This document shows positions 38,093 to 48,219 of a stretch of 64,000 nucleotides of DNA, piece after piece. Origin of the DNA: Nostoc sp. S4 (lineage in GTDB: Bacteria > Cyanobacteriota > Cyanobacteriia > Cyanobacteriales > Nostocaceae); contig JAQYWR010000013.1 in NCBI GenBank assembly GCA_029379225.1, positions 62,001-126,000 on the forward strand, in the 5' to 3' direction. How positions within the stretch are numbered: position 1 is the stretch's first letter; each line of letters starts with the position of its first letter. Under the pieces are notes generated by a model. It was not told the DNA's origin. It saw only the letters and a list, made by a program, of their open reading frames with translations, and did not search any database. Position numbers and translations under genes: made by a program.

Positions 38093-39469
38093 ATGACTTT
38101 TGACTACGACCTGTTTGTAATTGGTGCGGGTTCTGGAGGTTTGGCGGCTTCCAAACGGGCGGCTAGCTACGGAGCCAAAGTAGCGATCGCTGAATATGAT
38201 TTAGTTGGTGGCACTTGTGTAATTCGCGGTTGTATTCCCAAAAAACTTATGGTCTATAGCTCTCACTTTCCTGCACTCTTCACAGACGCCCCAGGCTATG
38301 GCTGGAAAGTAGGTAATACAGAATTGGACTGGGAACATTTCATTACATCTATAGACCGGGAAGTTCGGCGACTGTCGCAATTACATATAAGCCTTTTAGA
38401 AAAAGCAGGAGTAGAATTAATTCCTGGTCGCGCCGCATTAGTAGACCCCCACACAGTAGAACTTAATGGACGCAAAATTACAGCAGACAAAATTTTAATT
38501 GCTGTTGGCGGGCGTCCTGTGAAACCAGATTTACCAGGAATGGAATACGGCATTACCTCCAACGAAATCTTTCATCTCAAAGAACAACCAAAACACATCG
38601 TTATTCTTGGCGCTGGTTATATTGGCACGGAATTTGCCTGTATTATGCGCGGTTTGGGTTCTGAGGTAACTCAAATTAGTAGAGGTGACAATATTTTGAA
38701 AGGGTTCGATGAAGACATCTCCAAAGAAATTGAAGAGGGGATGACAAACCACGGAATTCGGCTGATTAAGAATAATGTAGTAAAAGTAATTGAACGCGTA
38801 CCACAAGGGTTTAAGCTAACTTTATCAGGGGAAAACCAAGAACCAGTAATTGCCGATGTGTTTTTAGTAGCGACTGGTCGCGCTCCTAATGTAGATGGAT
38901 TGAGTTTAGAAAACGCTGGAGTTAATATCGTGCCCAGTTCTGTAGAAAGACCAGGATATTACACCACAGGCGCGATCGCGGTCAATGAATATAGTCAAAC
39001 TAGTCAACCAAATATCTTTGCTGTTGGTGATGTCACTGACCGAATTAATTTAACTCCTGTAGCAATTGGTGAAGGTCGCGCCTTTGCTGATAGCGAATTT
39101 GGCAATAGTCGCCGAGCCTTCAATTACCAAAATGTACCCACAGCTGTATTTTCTACCCCAGAAGCCTCAACAGTAGGCTGGACAGAAGCCGAAGCCCGAG
39201 AGAAATTCGGTGATGCCGTCAAAATTTATCGCACCCGTTTTCGCTCGATGTACCATAGTTTGACTGGTAAGCAAGAGAAAACAATGATGAAGCTAGTAGT
39301 TGATAGCAACAGCGATAAAGTGCTAGGCGCTCACATGGTGGGTGAACATGCTGCTGAGATCATTCAAGGTGTGGCGATCGCTGTGAACATGGGTGCAACC
39401 AAAAAAGACTTTGACGCTACTGTTGGCATCCATCCCTCGGTAGCTGAAGAATTTGTCACAATGCGATAA
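38093..39469 (+). CDS. gor: Glutathione-disulfide reductase
   Basis: A flavoprotein that reduces glutathione disulfide with NADPH to protect against oxidative stress. The FAD-binding motif is VIGAGSGGLAASKRAA (9-24), the redox disulfide is C42/C47 in GGTCVIRGCIPKK, the NAD(P) fold is VILGAGYIGTEFA, and the catalytic His is in GIHPSVAEEF near the C-terminus. That His-Pro and the GGTCVIRGC loop favour glutathione reductase over lipoamide dehydrogenase or mercuric reductase. 458 residues, cytoplasmic. It is followed by a repeat tract and the YqiA-like gene on the same strand. Confidence 0.95.
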   Translation: MTFDYDLFVIGAGSGGLAASKRAASYGAKVAIAEYDLVGGTCVIRGCIPKKLMVYSSHFPALFTDAPGYGWKVGNTELDWEHFITSIDREVRRLSQLHISLLEKAGVELIPGRAALVDPHTVELNGRKITADKILIAVGGRPVKPDLPGMEYGITSNEIFHLKEQPKHIVILGAGYIGTEFACIMRGLGSEVTQISRGDNILKGFDEDISKEIEEGMTNHGIRLIKNNVVKVIERVPQGFKLTLSGENQEPVIADVFLVATGRAPNVDGLSLENAGVNIVPSSVERPGYYTTGAIAVNEYSQTSQPNIFAVGDVTDRINLTPVAIGEGRAFADSEFGNSRRAFNYQNVPTAVFSTPEASTVGWTEAEAREKFGDAVKIYRTRFRSMYHSLTGKQEKTMMKLVVDSNSDKVLGAHMVGEHAAEIIQGVAIAVNMGATKKDFDATVGIHPSVAEEFVTMR

Positions 39470-39550
39470 CTAGATCATTAGTCCTTTGTCATCTGTCTGT
39501 TGTCATTTGTTAGTTACTAATGACCAATGACTAATGATTAAGGACACCCC
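39470..39550. repeat. Short repeats after gor
   Basis: ttagtcctttgtcatctgtc and ctaatgaccaatgactaatg units, the same family as elsewhere in the window. Confidence 0.65.
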
Positions 39551-39565
39551 AATAAAAAAACTTGA

Positions 39566-40207
39566 ATGCCTACTCAGTATATCTATTTACACGGCTTTGC
39601 TTCCAGTCCAAAATCTGCCAAAGCGCGGTACATAGGCGATCGCTTTAGCCAAATTCATACACAACTGAGAATTCCTGATTTGAATGCTGGTGATTTTTCC
39701 CAGTTGACAATCGCCCGTCAAATCACTCAAGTGGCAGCAGAATTCCCGAAGGATTCTACACCTGTAACGCTCATTGGCTCAAGTTTGGGTGGTTTGACTG
39801 CTGCCCACCTAGCACAGCAACATTTACAAGTACAACGCTTAGTCTTGCTAGCCCCGGCTTTTGGGTTTTTGTCCCATTGGCTAGTAAAATTAACAGATGA
39901 GGAAATACAGCGTTGGCAGCAAGAAAAATATCTCATGGTATATCACTATGGAGAAAAGCGATCGCTTCCCTTAAGTTATGATTTTGTGATAGATGCAGCT
40001 CAATACCAAGAGGAACTTTTGCAACGTCACATTCCGACGCTGATTTTGCACGGAAAGAGTGATGAAGTTATCCCTATTAAAGCAAGTCATAACTTTAGGC
40101 GTTGGCGTCCTTGGGTGGAATTAGTTGAACTCGATAGCGACCATGCTTTGAGTAATGTGATGGAAGAAATTTGGCAAGCAATTCGCCTCTTCTGCCAGTT
40201 ACCTTGA
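39566..40207 (+). CDS. YqiA/YcfP-like alpha/beta-hydrolase
   Basis: A 213-residue small esterase-type protein of the YqiA family. YLHGFASSPKSAKARYIGDRF (split at about residue 20) is the oxyanion-hole strand typical of the family. The nucleophile Ser is in IGSSLGGLTAAHLA (about 70-83), the acid is Asp in HGKSDEVIP, and the His is in LDSDHALSN near the end. The natural substrate is unknown. It lies between gor and hisC on the same strand but is separated from each by repeat tracts, so operon membership is doubtful. Confidence 0.88.
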   Translation: MPTQYIYLHGFASSPKSAKARYIGDRFSQIHTQLRIPDLNAGDFSQLTIARQITQVAAEFPKDSTPVTLIGSSLGGLTAAHLAQQHLQVQRLVLLAPAFGFLSHWLVKLTDEEIQRWQQEKYLMVYHYGEKRSLPLSYDFVIDAAQYQEELLQRHIPTLILHGKSDEVIPIKASHNFRRWRPWVELVELDSDHALSNVMEEIWQAIRLFCQLP

Positions 40208-40224
40208 AGTTGTAAAATATAAAA

Positions 40225-40332
40225 CTCTCATATAAATAATGTCATTAGTCATTTGTCCTTTATTTTTTTACTAATAACAATGCCCAAGACTAATGACCAA
40301 TGACTTAATGACTAATGACTAATAATAAAATT
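40225..40332. repeat. Short repeats upstream of hisC
   Basis: Units ctaatgaccaatgacttaat and gactaatgactaataataa reach right up to hisC and create the false start ATG at 40315. Confidence 0.75.
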
Positions 40333-41478
40333 ATGCTTTCCTTCATCCGACCAGATTTAGCACAATTTACCGCCTACAAACCTCACCCCAGTAGCGATAC
40401 AGCGGCATCTGTGCCAACGCAGTTAGATCGCCTTGACACAAACGAAAGTCCCTATGATTTACCACCTCAATTAAAAGAAAAGTTAGCCTGGACATATCAG
40501 CAAGTAATTGAAACAAATCGTTATCCCGATGGCGGACATGAGACACTTAAGAATGCGATCGCCGAGTACGTTAATGAATCAGTCGGTGTTTCATCATCCT
40601 TTACTGCTGCCAATATTTCTGTAGGCAATGGTTCAGATGAACTAATCCGCTCTTTGCTAATTGCCACCTGTTTAAGAGGAGAAGGTTCAATTCTGGTTGC
40701 CAATCCCACTTTCTCTATGTACAGGATTTTGGCACAAACTTTGGGCATTCCTGTAGTGACAGTGGGTAGAAATGAAACAAATTTTGAAATTGACCTAAAA
40801 GCTGCACAGTCTGCCATCGAAGAAACTCAAAATCCTCCCATTCGGGTAGTTTTCGTAGTACATCCCAATTCGCCAACCGCTAATAGCTTAACTGCGGCAG
40901 AGTTGATATGGTTAAAAAGTTTGCCAGAGCATATTTTGGTAGTAATCGATGAAGCTTACTTTGAATTTAGCCAAACTAGTTTAGTGGGTGAATTGCAGCA
41001 TCATTCTAACTGGGTGATTTTACGCACTTTTTCTAAAGCTTTTCGATTGGCATCTCTTCGCGTTGGTTATTGTGTTGCTCATCCAGAAGCAATCGCCATC
41101 TTAGAAAAAATCCGCTTACCTTACAATCTTCCCAGCTTTTCGATAGCAGCAGGATTAATTGCTTTACAAAACCGTACACTCTTACTTGAGTCAATTTCCC
41201 AAACCTTGAGCGAACGAGGCAAAATCATTGAAGCTTTATCCCAGCAGCCAGAATTACAAATTACAGTAAGTGCTGCTAATTTTATTTACGTGCGTCTCAA
41301 ACCAAATGCTTTACACGATAAAGACGCTACTTTAAAAAGTTTGCACCACCAACTCAAGACTCTCGGCACTCTTGTACGATATGTTAGCGGCGGATTGCGA
41401 ATTACTGTAGGGACGAGCGACGAAAATGCCCGCACTATTAATCGAGTAAAAGCTGTTTTATCAAATTTGGAATCTTAG
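40333..41478 (+). CDS. hisC: Histidinol-phosphate aminotransferase
   Basis: A PLP-dependent class I/II aminotransferase that converts imidazole-acetol phosphate to histidinol phosphate. Landmarks are [11 protein letters not shown] (34-44), NGSDELI (99-105), VIDEAYFEF (204-212) and the PLP lysine K235 in [16 protein letters not shown]. The ESP and DEAYxEF motifs are typical of HisC. An ATG six codons upstream (40315) lies in repeat DNA, so [12 protein letters not shown] at 40333 is preferred. Its stop is 4 bp from the end of the next, convergent gene. Confidence 0.95.
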   Translation: MLSFIRPDLAQFTAYKPHPSSDTAASVPTQLDRLDTNESPYDLPPQLKEKLAWTYQQVIETNRYPDGGHETLKNAIAEYVNESVGVSSSFTAANISVGNGSDELIRSLLIATCLRGEGSILVANPTFSMYRILAQTLGIPVVTVGRNETNFEIDLKAAQSAIEETQNPPIRVVFVVHPNSPTANSLTAAELIWLKSLPEHILVVIDEAYFEFSQTSLVGELQHHSNWVILRTFSKAFRLASLRVGYCVAHPEAIAILEKIRLPYNLPSFSIAAGLIALQNRTLLLESISQTLSERGKIIEALSQQPELQITVSAANFIYVRLKPNALHDKDATLKSLHHQLKTLGTLVRYVSGGLRITVGTSDENARTINRVKAVLSNLES

Positions 41479-41482
41479 CAAT

Positions 41483-42040
41483 TCACTCAATATTAAACCT
41501 GCTGTCCACTTCAGTGCCCAAACGGCGGACTATCCCTACTGTTTGTGGCAGTACACCTACTAAAAGAGCAAAGGCTACATCCGGCAAAAGAGCCACTATT
41601 TCTGGTGGAAAGTATTGTTCAAATTGATCGAGAATTTTTTGGACTCGCTGCCCAGGCACCGGATTTTCTGTAATTTGTTTGATCAGTCGAATCCATTGTC
41701 GCCTAATTAAGTACGCTTTCTGACGCTCTTCATTAGATTCTGGAGTTAATAAAGACAGATTACCTATGGGCAGTGCCCTTTGGCAATCAAAATCGTAATC
41801 CCCACCCACAGCAGCTCCGGGTCCAGCAAACTCTGCATGGTAACGTTTAAACAGTATTAATCCATTTCGCCTACGACTATTGACGATGAAAACTTCTCCA
41901 CTATGCAAACGTGTAAGGATATCCGAGCCTGGGGATTGCTCAGTTCCATCTGGCATGACGAGATAGTCAGGGAAACTAGTTTCAGGGTAATAGGTTGATA
42001 CCATAGCAGACTGATAGCGGCGATGCTGTTCGCTATCCAT
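41483..42040 (-). CDS. Conserved-looking protein of unknown function
   Basis: I do not recognise a named family. The protein (about 185 residues) begins MDSEQHRRYQSAMVSTYYPE, has a Gly/Asp-rich turn segment AGPGAAVGGDYDFDCQRALP near the middle, a basic helix IRRQWIRLIKQI, and a hydrophobic C-terminal region with PPEIVALLPDVAFALLVGVLPQ. It has no signal peptide. A GTG at 42079 could extend it by 13 residues; the ATG at 42040 is the more natural start. It converges with hisC across a 4-bp gap, so the two transcripts probably overlap. Confidence 0.7.
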   Translation of the reverse strand: MDSEQHRRYQSAMVSTYYPETSFPDYLVMPDGTEQSPGSDILTRLHSGEVFIVNSRRRNGLILFKRYHAEFAGPGAAVGGDYDFDCQRALPIGNLSLLTPESNEERQKAYLIRRQWIRLIKQITENPVPGQRVQKILDQFEQYFPPEIVALLPDVAFALLVGVLPQTVGIVRRLGTEVDSRFNIE

Positions 42041-42745
42041 GTTTTTTAAACTTTCAACGAATTTGGTAGTAGTATGCACTTCAACAATAAACTAACTGTT
42101 ATATTAAATGAGATTTTTCAATTCTTTTATTATTAACAGTCTTATAGTCAATTTAACTAAGATAAGAATGAATAGGCATTGTTCATTAATTGAGTGATTA
42201 TATTTTATGAGATATAAGGAAATTTGTCTCCAAGTTGAGATTGCCTTTTTTAAAGTTTTTATAAAGATGAATATCTTAATTACAAAGTTATTATGAGGAA
42301 TAGAGATTTTTTTGAGATAAATCTATGGATATTTTGATTATAGTCCATTAGTTACAATTTATTTAAAATTGTTTATTAATTAAAAATAAAAAATTATAAA
42401 TATAAACTTTTATAAATATAAGATACTTTAACCAAATTGTAGTTTTATTAAAATCACTGAGACTAAATTCTCTTAAAACTCTGAATGTGTTTAAACCAAT
42501 TATAAAAAGCTGTATTATAGCTTCAGAAAGTCATTTATAAACTAAATTATATTTTTGAGTTGCAATTCAGGTATTGAGCGATGTTTAGGTAGTTTGACCA
42601 GATTTTTAATAAAATTCAATTATGCTTCACTGCCGATATTGATGACAGATTATATTGATAGCGAGAGTGCTTCCGTTCGAGACGCTGCGCGAACGCCCAA
42701 ACTTCCCGAACGCAGCATTATAGTTTACAGCAATTAAAAGAAAAT
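42041..42745. other. 705-bp AT-rich spacer with a dispersed repeat
   Basis: Very AT-rich (notably 42300-42560). A GC-rich palindromic repeat, cgttcgagacgctgcgcgaacg, lies at 42674-42695. A short plus-strand open frame over it is just translated repeat. No gene is called. Confidence 0.55.
42674..42695. repeat. Dispersed repeat gagacgctgcgcgaacg, copy 1
   Basis: The sequence has cgttcg/cgaacg arms. A close copy (gagacgctacgcgaacg) is at 50283-50299, and a related block is upstream of surE. Confidence 0.7.
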
Positions 42746-43435
42746 TTAGATAGAGGAGTTAGCACCGAAATCTTTGTGCAATAACATCTGACTTGAGCGC
42801 CTAAGCAAGAATGTATTCCAATTCGATTCGACTTTATGTACCCGATATCCCAGCTTGAAATAAAGCTGCCTTGCTTGATGGTTATTTTCCAAAACGTGGA
42901 GGTATAAGTCTTTAAATCCCCATTCTTGAGAGATTTTCTCGCAGCTATTGAGTAACTCGGAAGCTACACCATGTCTACGGTAATTTGGGTGAACAGCTAA
43001 ATTAGATAAGTAAGGAAAACCCAAGCCGACCTGACTCCACGAATCGCTGTAACGTACACCCAGTTCCACAGTTCCCACTAAGGTGTTAGCACCAGTAGTA
43101 TAATCGAGTGCAACTAAACAAACATGACGCGACGTAGGTGACACCATACGATGTCTTAAATCTTCGTAAATACCTAAACGCAGCAATGGAAAAGCCCATC
43201 CCCACATACCTTTTTGGGAGTGAAAGCTTTCAGCAATAATTTGGGCAACACTAACTAAATCAGCAGGTGTAGCCATACGAATTTGGAAATGGCGGGAAGC
43301 CGGATCGATTGGCTGTTGGTAGTAAGGGTGAAAAATCCGATATTTCAAGGTTACTCTAGTATTAATTTTATTTAAGTAAAATTTTCTCAAAAGTCCTAAA
43401 ACACCATTGAAAGTCAATAAAAGCTTAAGAGTCAT
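42746..43435 (-). CDS. GNAT-family N-acetyltransferase
   Basis: A 229-residue protein with a GNAT domain in about residues 50-215: MATPADLVSVAQIIAESF (beta1-alpha1), LVGTVELGV (beta4), the acetyl-CoA loop VHPNYRRHGVASELLNSCE (an R/Q-x-x-G-x-A variant, RRHGVA), and LHVLENNHQARQLYFKLGY (motif B). The first 45 residues are extra, hydrophobic and basic; whether translation starts at 43435 or nearer the domain is uncertain. The acceptor substrate is unknown. The gene stands alone between two long AT-rich spacers. Confidence 0.88.
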   Translation of the reverse strand: MTLKLLLTFNGVLGLLRKFYLNKINTRVTLKYRIFHPYYQQPIDPASRHFQIRMATPADLVSVAQIIAESFHSQKGMWGWAFPLLRLGIYEDLRHRMVSPTSRHVCLVALDYTTGANTLVGTVELGVRYSDSWSQVGLGFPYLSNLAVHPNYRRHGVASELLNSCEKISQEWGFKDLYLHVLENNHQARQLYFKLGYRVHKVESNWNTFLLRRSSQMLLHKDFGANSSI

Positions 43436-44565
43436 TCAAGAAATTAAACTAACTTGGGACTGTTAATTCGTTTTTGGTTTTCGTTCAAACAAAGTTTAAA
43501 ACTTGTTTGATGTCTTATAAACTGCATTGGGGAAAGCGTCTTAAGAGTTAGAGTTTCGTTAATTTCTAATGTTAATTTTCATAAATTCAGGTACATTCCT
43601 GATTTTCAAAGGAAAAAATTAGTCTGTTGTTCGCAAAACCGTCTATAAAATGTTAGAGGTTGGGTAAATGCGTAGAGAAATAGCATAACTTGTTCGTAAG
43701 CAGCAGGTAAAAATTTTTAGTTAATACATCATTGACAAACTCTAGTTTCAAACCACCATTGGTCAAATTCCTGAGTTGTTTTTGTAGTTGCCGCTAGACT
43801 AACACTTCTTTGTTCTAGGTGATAAAGACTTTGAAAAAACGAGGCAGTTCCAAGAAAAAATTTGACAAGTGTTAAAAAAGGACTGGAGACTGAACCAGAC
43901 AATCAAACAAGGGAAAAAAGACAGCTTCCAATAAGTCTTTCCCCTTGTCCCTAGTCCCTTTTGTCCTCCCCTCCTCTTCTTGATCCATACCCAGTCCCCA
44001 GTACCCAATGCCCTTCTGCTCCTCTACTTGTTTATAAACCCTTAATTTCCAATTTCTCAAGCACTATCACTTGTCTTAATGATAGTTCTGATTGCTAAAT
44101 TGGAAAGAGGTATTTGTCTAATAGTATACTTTGACTTTAAATCTTATTGTTTTAATATTATTGGCTCTATCATGACTACCATAAATAAAATTTACCTGCA
44201 AGTGTTAGTAGAACTGCTACGGGGGGAAAACTTAATATGCAGCTTCATCTAGATTTTTCAGCTAGCTATGAGTGCTGTATGTAGTATCAAAGATTACTTC
44301 CTGGAGGTGAGAGGAGATTTGGCAAGCAAGTATAGACTCTGTAACACTAAAGCTGACTTATGAAGTCAGTTACTCTATACCAGAGCACATAGTAATCGAT
44401 ATCAGCCATTGAGATAAATCACTGTGAGTAAACGCTCCTACACTCAGCAGTCATGTAGCCAAACAGCCTTATTGGTGGAAATGCTCTGCTCTTACCTGAC
44501 TCAGAAAATCCTTATCCGATCAGATTATTCTTTATCCGACTGCCGTTGCAGCAGGAAAGCGGTGC
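43436..44565. other. 1130-bp spacer upstream of cyaC
   Basis: It contains a repeat tract at 43880-44030 and a 7-bp stem with a 3-nt loop (ctgactt atg aagtcag, 44353-44369). It presumably holds the promoters of the GNAT gene and cyaC. The remainder is AT-rich with no recognised gene or RNA. Confidence 0.5.
43880..44030. repeat. Heptamer-type repeat tract
   Basis: ccccttgtccctagtccctt and cccagtccccagtacccaat are 'ccccagt' family repeats. Small minus-strand open frames over it are translated repeat. Confidence 0.7.
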
Positions 44566-47500
44566 ATGAAATCCCAAGCAAACAGTAAGCCTAAAATTTT
44601 GGTTGTCGATGATGAGCCAGACAACCTTGACTTGCTTTACCGCACTTTCTATCGGGACTATAAGGTGCTAAGAGCAACCTCTGGTCCTGCGGCACTCGAT
44701 TTGCTGGCTCAAGAGGGAGAGGTCGCACTGATCATCTCTGACCAGCGGATGCCGATGATGAGCGGTACAGAATTTTTGAGCCTAACAGCAACTCAATATC
44801 CAGATATTATCCGGATTATTTTAACTGGCTACACCGATGTCGAAGACTTGGTGGAAGCAATCAACGCTGGTAAGGTTTTCAAATATGTCACCAAACCGTG
44901 GGAAGCAGACGAGCTTAAAGGAGTTGTACGCCAAGCTTTAGACACACATAATGTCCTCAAAGCCCGCACCCGCGAACTTACCCGTACACTGCGGCGAGAG
45001 TCGCTATTGAATACGGTCACAAATACGATTCGCGGTGCATTAGACTATCGGCAAATTTTGCAGGCAATTGTAGATTCCGTGGGTCAGATGTTGGAAGTGG
45101 ATGTCTGCCTGTTGCGTCCCTTCCAAGATGAACAATTGGCAGAGAAAGGATTTATTTATCAAAAGCCTCTTTCTGAAGAAGTGGGAGAGCATCGGAGCCA
45201 GGGAGCAGAGGTGCAAGCTAGTAATTCCTCTGCTCCCCTGCCTCTTTTAGCTCACACAGTTTGGGAAACCCGCGAAGTTCAAGTAATTCATGATGTCATA
45301 GATGATGAGCGGATTCAGGGTAATACTCCCGAACTGAGCCAACGTAGAAAGGCTTTTGCTGCTGCTAATATTTGTTCTAGTTTAGTTGTGCCATTGATCT
45401 GTCAACAGGAATTGATGGCAGTCTTGGCACTGCACCAGTGTTCTTTACCCCGTTTGTGGGGAGATGATGAAGTGCAGCTAGTAATGATGGTAGCGGATCA
45501 GGCAGCCTTAGCTTTGTCTCAAGCATATGCTTACGAACAAGTACGTGCTTTGGCTAAACGAGAAAGTTTGATTAATACGATTACTAGCGCGATTCGTTCT
45601 AGCCTAGACCCTGAGGATATTTTTGCAGCTATTACCCAGCAATTAGGACAAGCCTTACAAGTTGATGGCTGTGTTCTGTCTCTGTGGACAGAGGAAGATG
45701 AGTTTGTCCAGTCTGTGGCCTTGTATGATAGTTTTCAACATCCGGAAAATTTCTGTAGGCACAGTCCAACCCAGCTATCACCAGCTTCAAACCAAAATAC
45801 AAGTAATAATCACTTGTTTACTGAGGAATTACCCTATTCTCAAACCTCTATACAGAAAAATCCAATTTTACAAGAGATTTTACAGACACACGAACCAGTA
45901 GTAATTGGTAATGTGAACCATTCTCCTAGAGAAATACAGGGTTTTGATTTGTCTTTGAAAATGCCAGCGCGATCGCTAATGGTCGTGCCATTATTGGCTG
46001 ATGGGAAATGTATCGGTAGTATTACTTTATGTGAAAGTAATAAAATACGCCAGTGGATGTCATCTGAGATCGATCTAGCTAAAGCAGTAGCAGCTCAAGC
46101 AGCGATCGCTGTGCAGCAATCACGTTTATATGAAAAAACTCGTCAACAAGCCGAACGCTTACTGGAATTAGACAAGCAAAAAACAGAATTTTTTCAAAAT
46201 ATTTCCCATGAGTTTCGGACTCCGATCACCTTGATTCAAGGACCTTTAGAGTCGGCAGTGGGGGCTGGTGAAGGTTTATCTTACTCCCAAAGTGCGATCG
46301 CTCTACGTAACTCCCGTCGCTTGCTACGATTAGTAAATCAACTGCTGGATTTACAACGCCTAGATGCTGGCAGAATGCAGCCTAGTTTTCGCCCCTGCGA
46401 TTTAGTCGAATTTGTCAGCCAAATTGTTGAGTCTTTTCGCCCTTACTGCGAGAAAAAGGGACTGCATCTGACCACCCAGTTAGATAAATGCCCTACAGTG
46501 TACTTAGATATGGAAAAATTTGATAAGGTGGTTTACAACCTCCTGTCAAATGCCATGAAGTTTACTCCTGAAGGTGGTACAGTCAGTGTCAGACTAAGAT
46601 CTGAAAATGACTGTTGCATATTGGAAGTACAAGATACTGGAATTGGCATTGTTAAAGAACAAATTGCCCATTTATTTGAGCGCTTCCGCCAAGCTGAAGG
46701 TTCAGCAAACCGTTCCTATGAAGGTAGTGGCTTAGGTTTGGCTTTAGTGAAAGAATTAATAGAATTACATGGTGGTCAAGTTAGTGTGGAATCAGTTTAT
46801 GGTGAAGGCACCACCTTTACATTATCGCTGGTTATTGGTACTGCTCACTTACCCACACAGCAACTGCTGGAAACTCCTGTTGAACTTAACACAAGCCGCG
46901 CTAGCGTAGAATTAGCTGATTTAGAACTACTAGATCGCACAGCAGATAATATTGAACATATTATAAAAAATTTATCACCTACTTCTGACACTCAGTACGG
47001 GCTAAATGCCCCGTTACCGCTAACAACACTAGGCAGTGAACACTCTATTTTAGTTGTAGACGATAACCCGGATTTGCGAAGTTATGTATCTGATATACTC
47101 CGTCGCAATGGCTATCAAGTACAAACATCTCGTAATGGTTACGAAGGGTATCGCATAGCTAAGGAAATTATACCCAGTTTGATTCTTACTGACTTAATGA
47201 TGCCTCTGGTAAGCGGACTTGAGATGATTCAGATGATCCGCACTGAGGAGAAGTTGAAAGGAATCCCAATCATTTTGCTGACAGCAAAAGTTGACGAAGA
47301 AACCCGCATCGAAGGTACAGAAAATGGTGCTGATGCTTACTTAGCAAAACCATTCAATGACCGGGAACTTTTAGCAGAAGTTCGCAATCTCTTAGCGTTA
47401 AAAGAAAATGAAAAACGAATCTTGGAGTTAAATACTTATCTCACAGAATCAGTACTAAAGCGGTTTTTGCCAGCTGTATTAGTGCAAAAAGCTGCTGCTG

Positions 47501-48120
47501 GCGATTTGGCGTTAGATTTGCGCCCAGAACCACGCTTAATCACAGTTTTATTTAGTGACATTGTAGGTTTTACACAGCTAGCAAATACCCTTAGATCTCG
47601 GCGAGTAGCGGAGTTACTCAATGAATATTTAGAAGCTATGACCAAGGTTGTATTTGCTAATGGTGGCACTGTAGATAAATTTATGGGAGATGCTATTTTA
47701 GCTTTGTATGGAGCACCGGAAGAACTAACTCCCAATGAACAGGTACGTCGTGCCATAAATACAGCAAGAGGAATGCACCGTTCTCTCGATCAATTAAATC
47801 AGCGTTGGCGAGAACTAGGTGTATTTGATGGTGACAGACAAACTGGCGTCCAGTTTCGCTGTGGTATCCACCAAGGTACGGCGGTTGTAGGGATGTTCGG
47901 CAGCGCTGAACGTGCTGATTATACTGCTATTGGGCCGAGTGTAAATATTGCTGCTAGGTTGCAATCCGCTGCTGTTCCCGGTACTATCTTGGTTTCTGCT
48001 GCTGTAGCAGATTATTTACAAGAAGAAGAAATTACTAAAGGTAGTCCCCTAGAACTTAAAGGAGTAGATGAAACAGTTTTGACCTTCGCTGTTACACCAG
48101 AAATTATGGTTAATCGCTAA
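44566..48120 (+). CDS. cyaC: CyaC-type hybrid sensor kinase / adenylate cyclase
   Basis: A 1184-residue signalling protein that makes cAMP under phosphorelay control. Order: receiver 1 (9-125, Asp59 in IISDQRMP), GAF 1 (about 155-315), GAF 2 (about 345-520), histidine kinase (His548 in NISHEFRTP; N, G1 and G2 boxes to about 758), receiver 2 (825-945, Asp876 in LTDLMMP), and a class III cyclase (about 985-1175). Metal Asps are D998 (FSDIVGF) and D1042; K1038 in DKFMGD and D1118 in RADYTAIG favour ATP over GTP. This is the CyaC arrangement known from Anabaena and Spirulina, where light input via a phytochrome partner is described. A repeat-derived segment (about 206-226) sits inside GAF 1. Confidence 0.93.
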   Translation: MKSQANSKPKILVVDDEPDNLDLLYRTFYRDYKVLRATSGPAALDLLAQEGEVALIISDQRMPMMSGTEFLSLTATQYPDIIRIILTGYTDVEDLVEAINAGKVFKYVTKPWEADELKGVVRQALDTHNVLKARTRELTRTLRRESLLNTVTNTIRGALDYRQILQAIVDSVGQMLEVDVCLLRPFQDEQLAEKGFIYQKPLSEEVGEHRSQGAEVQASNSSAPLPLLAHTVWETREVQVIHDVIDDERIQGNTPELSQRRKAFAAANICSSLVVPLICQQELMAVLALHQCSLPRLWGDDEVQLVMMVADQAALALSQAYAYEQVRALAKRESLINTITSAIRSSLDPEDIFAAITQQLGQALQVDGCVLSLWTEEDEFVQSVALYDSFQHPENFCRHSPTQLSPASNQNTSNNHLFTEELPYSQTSIQKNPILQEILQTHEPVVIGNVNHSPREIQGFDLSLKMPARSLMVVPLLADGKCIGSITLCESNKIRQWMSSEIDLAKAVAAQAAIAVQQSRLYEKTRQQAERLLELDKQKTEFFQNISHEFRTPITLIQGPLESAVGAGEGLSYSQSAIALRNSRRLLRLVNQLLDLQRLDAGRMQPSFRPCDLVEFVSQIVESFRPYCEKKGLHLTTQLDKCPTVYLDMEKFDKVVYNLLSNAMKFTPEGGTVSVRLRSENDCCILEVQDTGIGIVKEQIAHLFERFRQAEGSANRSYEGSGLGLALVKELIELHGGQVSVESVYGEGTTFTLSLVIGTAHLPTQQLLETPVELNTSRASVELADLELLDRTADNIEHIIKNLSPTSDTQYGLNAPLPLTTLGSEHSILVVDDNPDLRSYVSDILRRNGYQVQTSRNGYEGYRIAKEIIPSLILTDLMMPLVSGLEMIQMIRTEEKLKGIPIILLTAKVDEETRIEGTENGADAYLAKPFNDRELLAEVRNLLALKENEKRILELNTYLTESVLKRFLPAVLVQKAAAGDLALDLRPEPRLITVLFSDIVGFTQLANTLRSRRVAELLNEYLEAMTKVVFANGGTVDKFMGDAILALYGAPEELTPNEQVRRAINTARGMHRSLDQLNQRWRELGVFDGDRQTGVQFRCGIHQGTAVVGMFGSAERADYTAIGPSVNIAARLQSAAVPGTILVSAAVADYLQEEEITKGSPLELKGVDETVLTFAVTPEIMVNR
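45199..45240 (+). repeat. Palindromic repeat inside the cyaC coding region
   Basis: Perfect 11-bp arms gggagcagagg (45201-45211) and cctctgctccc (45227-45237), matching the intergenic repeat style (compare cccctctgctccctgctcc near 5780). It codes for a low-complexity SQGAEVQASNSSAPLPL stretch in GAF 1. Confidence 0.6.
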
Positions 48121-48219
48121 AATTTAGACTGGATTTTAAATTAAGGAGTGAACACTGATAACTGGTTAAAGCCTAGCAATTAGTATAAGTGCCTAATCAG
48201 ATCCAGTTTCAAATATAAT

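Noticed and set aside
42555..42737. 60-codon plus-strand open frame
   Set aside because: Much of it translates the gagacgctgcgcgaacg dispersed repeat; there is no other support.
43799..44060. Two overlapping minus-strand open frames upstream of cyaC
   Set aside because: Both are translated heptamer repeats (Gly/Lys-rich low complexity).
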